This document shows, one piece after another, positions 59,444 to 64,000 of a stretch of 64,000 nucleotides of DNA (positions are counted from its first letter, which is position 1; each line of letters starts with the position of its first letter). The notes below the pieces were generated by a model that saw nothing but the letters and a program-made list of their open reading frames with translations, did no database searches and was not told the origin of the DNA. The stretch lies in assembly GCA_000499405.2 (NCBI GenBank), contig HG738137.1, positions 4,898,001-4,962,000 of the forward strand, read 5' to 3'. This DNA is from Onchocerca volvulus (Eukaryota; Nematoda; Chromadorea; Rhabditida; Onchocercidae). Both the position numbers and the translations under genes were made by a program.

Positions 59444-61911
59444 TGTTTAATTTAATTTAATTTCTTTCATGTTGCATAAATTGCTCGAGTAAAAAATTAT
59501 TGCTCGCGCTTGGAAAAACATGATTTAATTTCCAAATGAAATTATGTTAAATTTGCTGCTGGACATAATTTTACTGCTCTTTCACTTTTCCTTATGTTTT
59601 GGCTGATATATAAGTTGCACTTCTGTTCTCAGAATTATGAGCAAGAGATTTAAGGATTTGCGGACTTATTACGACTCTATTATTATATTCTGCAAATAGT
59701 AGCGCTCTGAACTATCAGAAAACAGGATATTAATATCACTCATTACTGAATGAGATTAATATGAATGGGAATAATGGGTGAAATTAATGTCTTGTTTTGT
59801 TTTTTGTTTTTTTGTTTGTTTTTTTCAAATATATCTTATTGTAATTTCCAACTATATCAAATTATAAAAATGTAATTTCCAGTTATATCAAATTATATCT
59901 AAATATGTGATTTCAAATTTTATCAAAATGCAAATTATTAGATAAAAGGAAAAATCCATCGTTTAGATCCCATAATCGAATATGAAATTTAGTGAAAATA
60001 CTATGGATTTGGAGGTTCACTCTGGTCTACATGCGAGTTGCAGGTCTGGGATTTCGATCAGTATCAGTCTATAGAAAAGTCTGACATTCTCAAAATTAAC
60101 TGATAAAATGACCTGATTAAATGCGAGCTAAAAAAGAAAATTGGAAATAGGAAGCAGACGAATTAATTGCTTTGGCGCTCTTTCATCAATTTAGGCTATT
60201 CCAATCGCCATTTAGGATATTCGTACTGTTGATTCAAGTAAGCGGCAAAGAAGCGTCCCGGAACATGGCTGCAAATCCGATCCGGTTGAAATTTCGGATA
60301 TATGTTGCATGGATTTTTTTAAATCGAGAGAGGGCGGAGAAGCAAGAGGGAAGGCATGAAGCATTCGGAAAAGAAAAATAGGTCCAAAGAAAAAAGGACT
60401 GGTACGGATCTGGTTGTGCAACTGTTTCGTTTTTTTTGGTTGCTTGAAAAGAATTCGAGGATTTTCCTCACTTTGATGGAGTTGTCTGCTTCGATAACAG
60501 TGATAACACCTATTAATAATTAATTATATCCTATCTTATCTTGCCGATTTGATGATTATATTCATGACAATTATAGTGCTTCGTTACTTTTCAATACGTT
60601 AAATAGCATTTTTGCTGCGCGATACCATAAAAATATGTTTTTCTCCCAATTTTCTGACAAAGTTCAGAGGAACCTCTTGAAGTCAATCATTTTTATTGCC
60701 GAAGCATCATCTTTTATGTTTATTTAAATTGACCTTTGACACAATTCCGTAGATTGTTGAAAATAACTGGAGTATAAGAGCGTGATGAAAATCAAGAGAT
60801 AATGTGAACATTTGCTGATTTTGTGTATACTAAAAGAAATTATCCATTGTAGGATATTGAAAAACATCATAGTTTTCTGATTTCATCAGAAGATGATTAT
60901 TTTTAAACCAAAAATCTTAAATGTTTGTTTAATGTATGTTTTCGAGAGCATACTTAACAATTATTTGTGAGAATATTAATTAATTGTTTGGTAGAATTAA
61001 TTAAATGCAAAGGCCTGGGAAAGGAATATTTGAGGAATCGGTGGTTGTACACAAAAAATTGAAAGTTACTGATTTATTGTTTAAATTGTATGTTACTGTT
61101 CGTGTAAATCTCTTCAAAACGCTTCAGTGTTTCAGTGCATTTCAAAAGGCCAGAAGAATGTAAAATTCGTTATGTCAATTTTGTTAGAGTGAAATTATTG
61201 GAGAAAAGTTGCATTACAATGCTATAAATGCCAAGAAAAAGAATAGAACTTCAATTGTTACTCCAGGCTCATATTTATTCTGAACTTGCAAAGGCCTGAA
61301 CTGAATTTATTCAATAATTTATACTATAAAAAAAGAGAAATATTTAACAAGAAAAAAACATGATTCTTGGCTAAGTTCAGACCTAACAAATCTTAATGAT
61401 CAATTTACTCGGGCAGCAATGCTTTCGATCGTTGTTGCTTGCAAGCGATTCTCTATGGTGAAATGTTTGCTCGTATCGAAATGATTATAAACTTTTTTTT
61501 TCCTCAAATCCTCAATTTGCCAATTAAAAGAGATTCCAGTTATCAATCAATATTTCGAGGAACAAAAATTTTAACAGAGATAGAAAGAATTATGGAGATA
61601 GTTTGATACTGTCATGCATGATTTGCTGAATGAATCAGCTTTATAATGCTAGAGAGATAAACTTTTGCCATGTTCAATACTAAAGGATAAAATAGTACGA
61701 TTCAACGACACCATCGAGTTTCCCGAAATATTTCGCTCAAAATTCCAAATAATTTTGAAATATCGTTGAACACTTGCAGGAGAAAATATCGAATAAATCA
61801 TTCAACTATTTGCATTAAATATCCTAAATTTTCATAATTTTTAAAATCTAACTTATTTTCAAGTAGCCTCAATTTAAATTTGAATTAAAGAACTTCGCAT
61901 TATGAACACTC

Positions 61912-62008
61912 TTCTACGTGTCTCTTATTCGGCTTTCTCGTCTTTCCACGTATCTCTTATTCGGTTTTCTCGTACCTTTCCACGAGTCTCTTGTTCGGCT
62001 TTCACGTA
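61912..62008 (+). repeat. Three tandem copies of a ~33-bp unit
   Basis: Unit CCACGTRTCTCTTATTCGG followed by YTTTCTCGT recurs three times with small changes. Confidence 0.85.
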
Positions 62009-62650
62009 CTCATCCTTCAATTCAATATAATGTACTGATCAAGGCAAATCGATGAGAATCGAAGTCATAAACTTAGTCCATATGTGGAAAAATTGGAATC
62101 AGTGACAGCATACACATCATCTGTTCTACTCACTTCACGTCTCGCAAATGAAGCACATCTTTCCATCCATCCTTTCGTTACCTGGCGCCTAGTCGCCAAG
62201 CACTGTACACCTGTCCATTACCTGTCTGTTTTCATGTCTGTGTTTGTGTCTGTGTATCATTGAAGATCGTTGATGACAAGAGTGATTTCCGTGAATGTTT
62301 GTCGTAGAGCGACGACGACGACGAGGAGCGATGACGAATACATTCAGCTCTTTTCGCATTTTATTTTTGGTTGTATTATCGAAATGTATGTATATATGTG
62401 TGTGAATTCGCTTGGCGAATCATCTTTGTGGTCATTCTGAATCCCTCAAATTTGGCGCCAATCCATTCAGTTAGAATCTGTTGAACAAACTGCTTCACAC
62501 GTAATCACGCACCTCTGCACGCCATAATTTAAGCGCTTTACTTTGCTTTATGAAAATAAATTCTCGCTCTCACTTCTTCAGTTTTATATTTATATTACAG
62601 TAATATTGCATTGACCAGCACTACTTGACCATAGTGACGGTCATTTCATG

Positions 62651-62672
62651 CGGTATATCTCGCGATATACCG
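62651..62672. other. Near-perfect 22-bp palindrome
   Basis: CGGTATATCTCGCGATATACC plus G: nine-base arms CGGTATATC / GATATACCG around TCGC. Confidence 0.6.
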
Positions 62673-64000
62673 TGGAAGAAAATTTTACGATACTACCCAT
62701 CAATTCCTTGTAGATCATTTCCTTCGATTCATTTTTTAGTTATGCTGCAAATGAGATCTCTGGTCTCTACCATTCAATTTGGTACTATCTTTTCAGCTTC
62801 CTTCAGATACCTGAAAATGCGATCCATCAATTGATCCTGACCCGCTCCAACGCAGCCTAGAAATGTGGTACGTAAAGTCGGCTATTACTCTCTGAAGTGT
62901 ATACTCTAATGCTGGAAGAGGATTTTAAAATATTCCGTTGACCAGTTTGTGAAAGCTAAAAGAATATGGAATTCGTAATTCACTAAGAAACTTTGAATGT
63001 AAAACTGTTCTTTTCAGTATGAAAGAGGATTGTTTTGTGCAGGTGAAATAACTTCACCAAAATTCACCTTTAAACTCTAGTCGAAATAAATGATGCAATG
63101 TATATTTTTGATAATAGTTTGATGATTGATTTTACGGGAAGTTGTTGTCATTTCTGAATGTCAATTTTTCTGTAATCTTGCTGAAAACGAGTTATGAGAT
63201 GGTAATTGTTGTTTTCTCTTTTCTACTCTCATCCACGGATAAAATTTAAAATTCTGTTTTTCGAAATCAAAATAGAGTTTTTTTTTATTTACAAATCTCA
63301 AAATGTATCCTTCTTTCCATTCTGTCGCAACCGCCTAGCTTTCTTCAGAAAAAATCCTGGTCACTTTTTGTTTTCATAATTTTATTAAAGCAATTGGAAG
63401 CAATAGCTAAATGTTATCCAGAAATTTTACAAATATTGTTGTTGTAATCAGTGTATTAAAAATTAATTGAAGCGAAATAACAGTAAGGACATATATTATT
63501 TGCGAATCTCATTAGATTCTTTGTCGTAATATGATAATGATAGATTATCAATAATCAGATTCTTCACTTTAACCAAGCAAAAAGTGATTGGACAAAGGTT
63601 ATGCAATGAGTAAATTAAACTGTATGATTCAAGAATTAGAATATGACCATCATGACTGAAGCCTATCCATTTCATTTGTTAAATGATCAAATAATCCTTT
63701 CGGATAAACGGCTAGACTTTTTTTAGGGAGAAAAAAATGGCTATTATTACTATTTATACTATCTCTAATTTTTAATTTTTTTTTTTTAAATTTACAAAAG
63801 GAACGGAAAAAAAATCTGATAGCCATGATTTTGCCTCTTTTCTGACTTATATCCTTATCCTTTCTACTTATCTTTTGTCTCATTCAATTTTTGCATCAGA
63901 AATCCATCATTACTTTAGTTTTGCACTAGTTAACTAACTTTTAACTTCTTTCAACAGCAATTAATCACAGCACACTTTATTCATCCCATCAAGAATACAT

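Larger units (their letters stand above)
59444..64000. other. 4.5 kb intergenic region
   Basis: No gene recognised. Composition is less AT-rich at 60160-60400 and 62100-62340. Contains a three-copy tandem repeat (61912-62008), a GAC-type trinucleotide run near 62312 and a near-palindrome at 62651-62672. Open frames at 60172-60381, 62625-62834 and 63650-63883 have no domain. Confidence 0.5.

Overview
The window looks like nuclear DNA of a filarial (onchocercid) nematode. Supporting signs: very AT-rich sequence, many short exons with TTTCAG-type 3' splice sites directly before start codons (trans-splice-like), a sperm MSP-domain gene, a NEKL-2-type kinase, mitochondrial pseudogenes whose Trp codons are TGA, and two fragments that read as Wolbachia-type (alphaproteobacterial) genes. 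Genus cannot be fixed from the sequence alone.

Layout. 1-6822: mostly non-coding, with a broken bacterial peptide deformylase fragment at 0.9-1.1 kb and a dispersed repeat at 2.0-2.5 kb. 6823-10252 (+): SRRM1/rsr-1-like PWI splicing factor, 8 exons. 10677-11551 (-): mitochondrial [2Fe-2S] ferredoxin FDX2, 3 exons. 15512-16107 (-): small MSP-domain sperm protein with a Pro/Ala-rich N-terminus. 17547-19886 and 22250-24425 (+): tandemly duplicated NEK8/9-like (NEKL-2) kinase genes, with repeat-rich DNA between and after them. 27512-31398 (-): cholecystokinin-receptor-like neuropeptide GPCR, at least 9 exons, reconstructed from TM1 to the C-tail. 31.8-38.2 kb: long gene-poor stretch. 38250-39544 (-): COX11, preceded on the same strand by a 70-residue ORF at operon-like spacing. 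43733-45100 (-): intronless UDP-glucuronate decarboxylase (UXS1/SQV-1). 45.1-50 kb: intergenic, with a GC-richer block at 48.3-49.3 kb. 49982-57166 (+): ZC3H18, 18 exons. 58197-59443 (+): POP4/RPP29, 5 exons. 59.4-64 kb: no gene recognised.

Most genes are housekeeping: nuclear RNA handling (SRRM1, ZC3H18, POP4), mitochondrial iron-sulphur and copper biology (FDX2, COX11) and glycosaminoglycan precursor synthesis (UXS1). The MSP-domain gene, the molting-kinase-like pair and the peptide receptor are the more nematode-specific elements.

The most striking feature is intron 13 of ZC3H18. Between two 59-bp direct repeats it carries an insert made of a mitochondrial cytochrome b fragment fused tail-to-tail to an open fragment of a bacterial class I lysyl-tRNA synthetase. 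With the decayed cox1 copy at 41.5 kb and the deformylase fragment near 1 kb, the window holds four organelle- or endosymbiont-derived pieces of different apparent age. All exon coordinates were derived by hand from splice consensus, reading frame and recalled protein families; no alignment or search was run.
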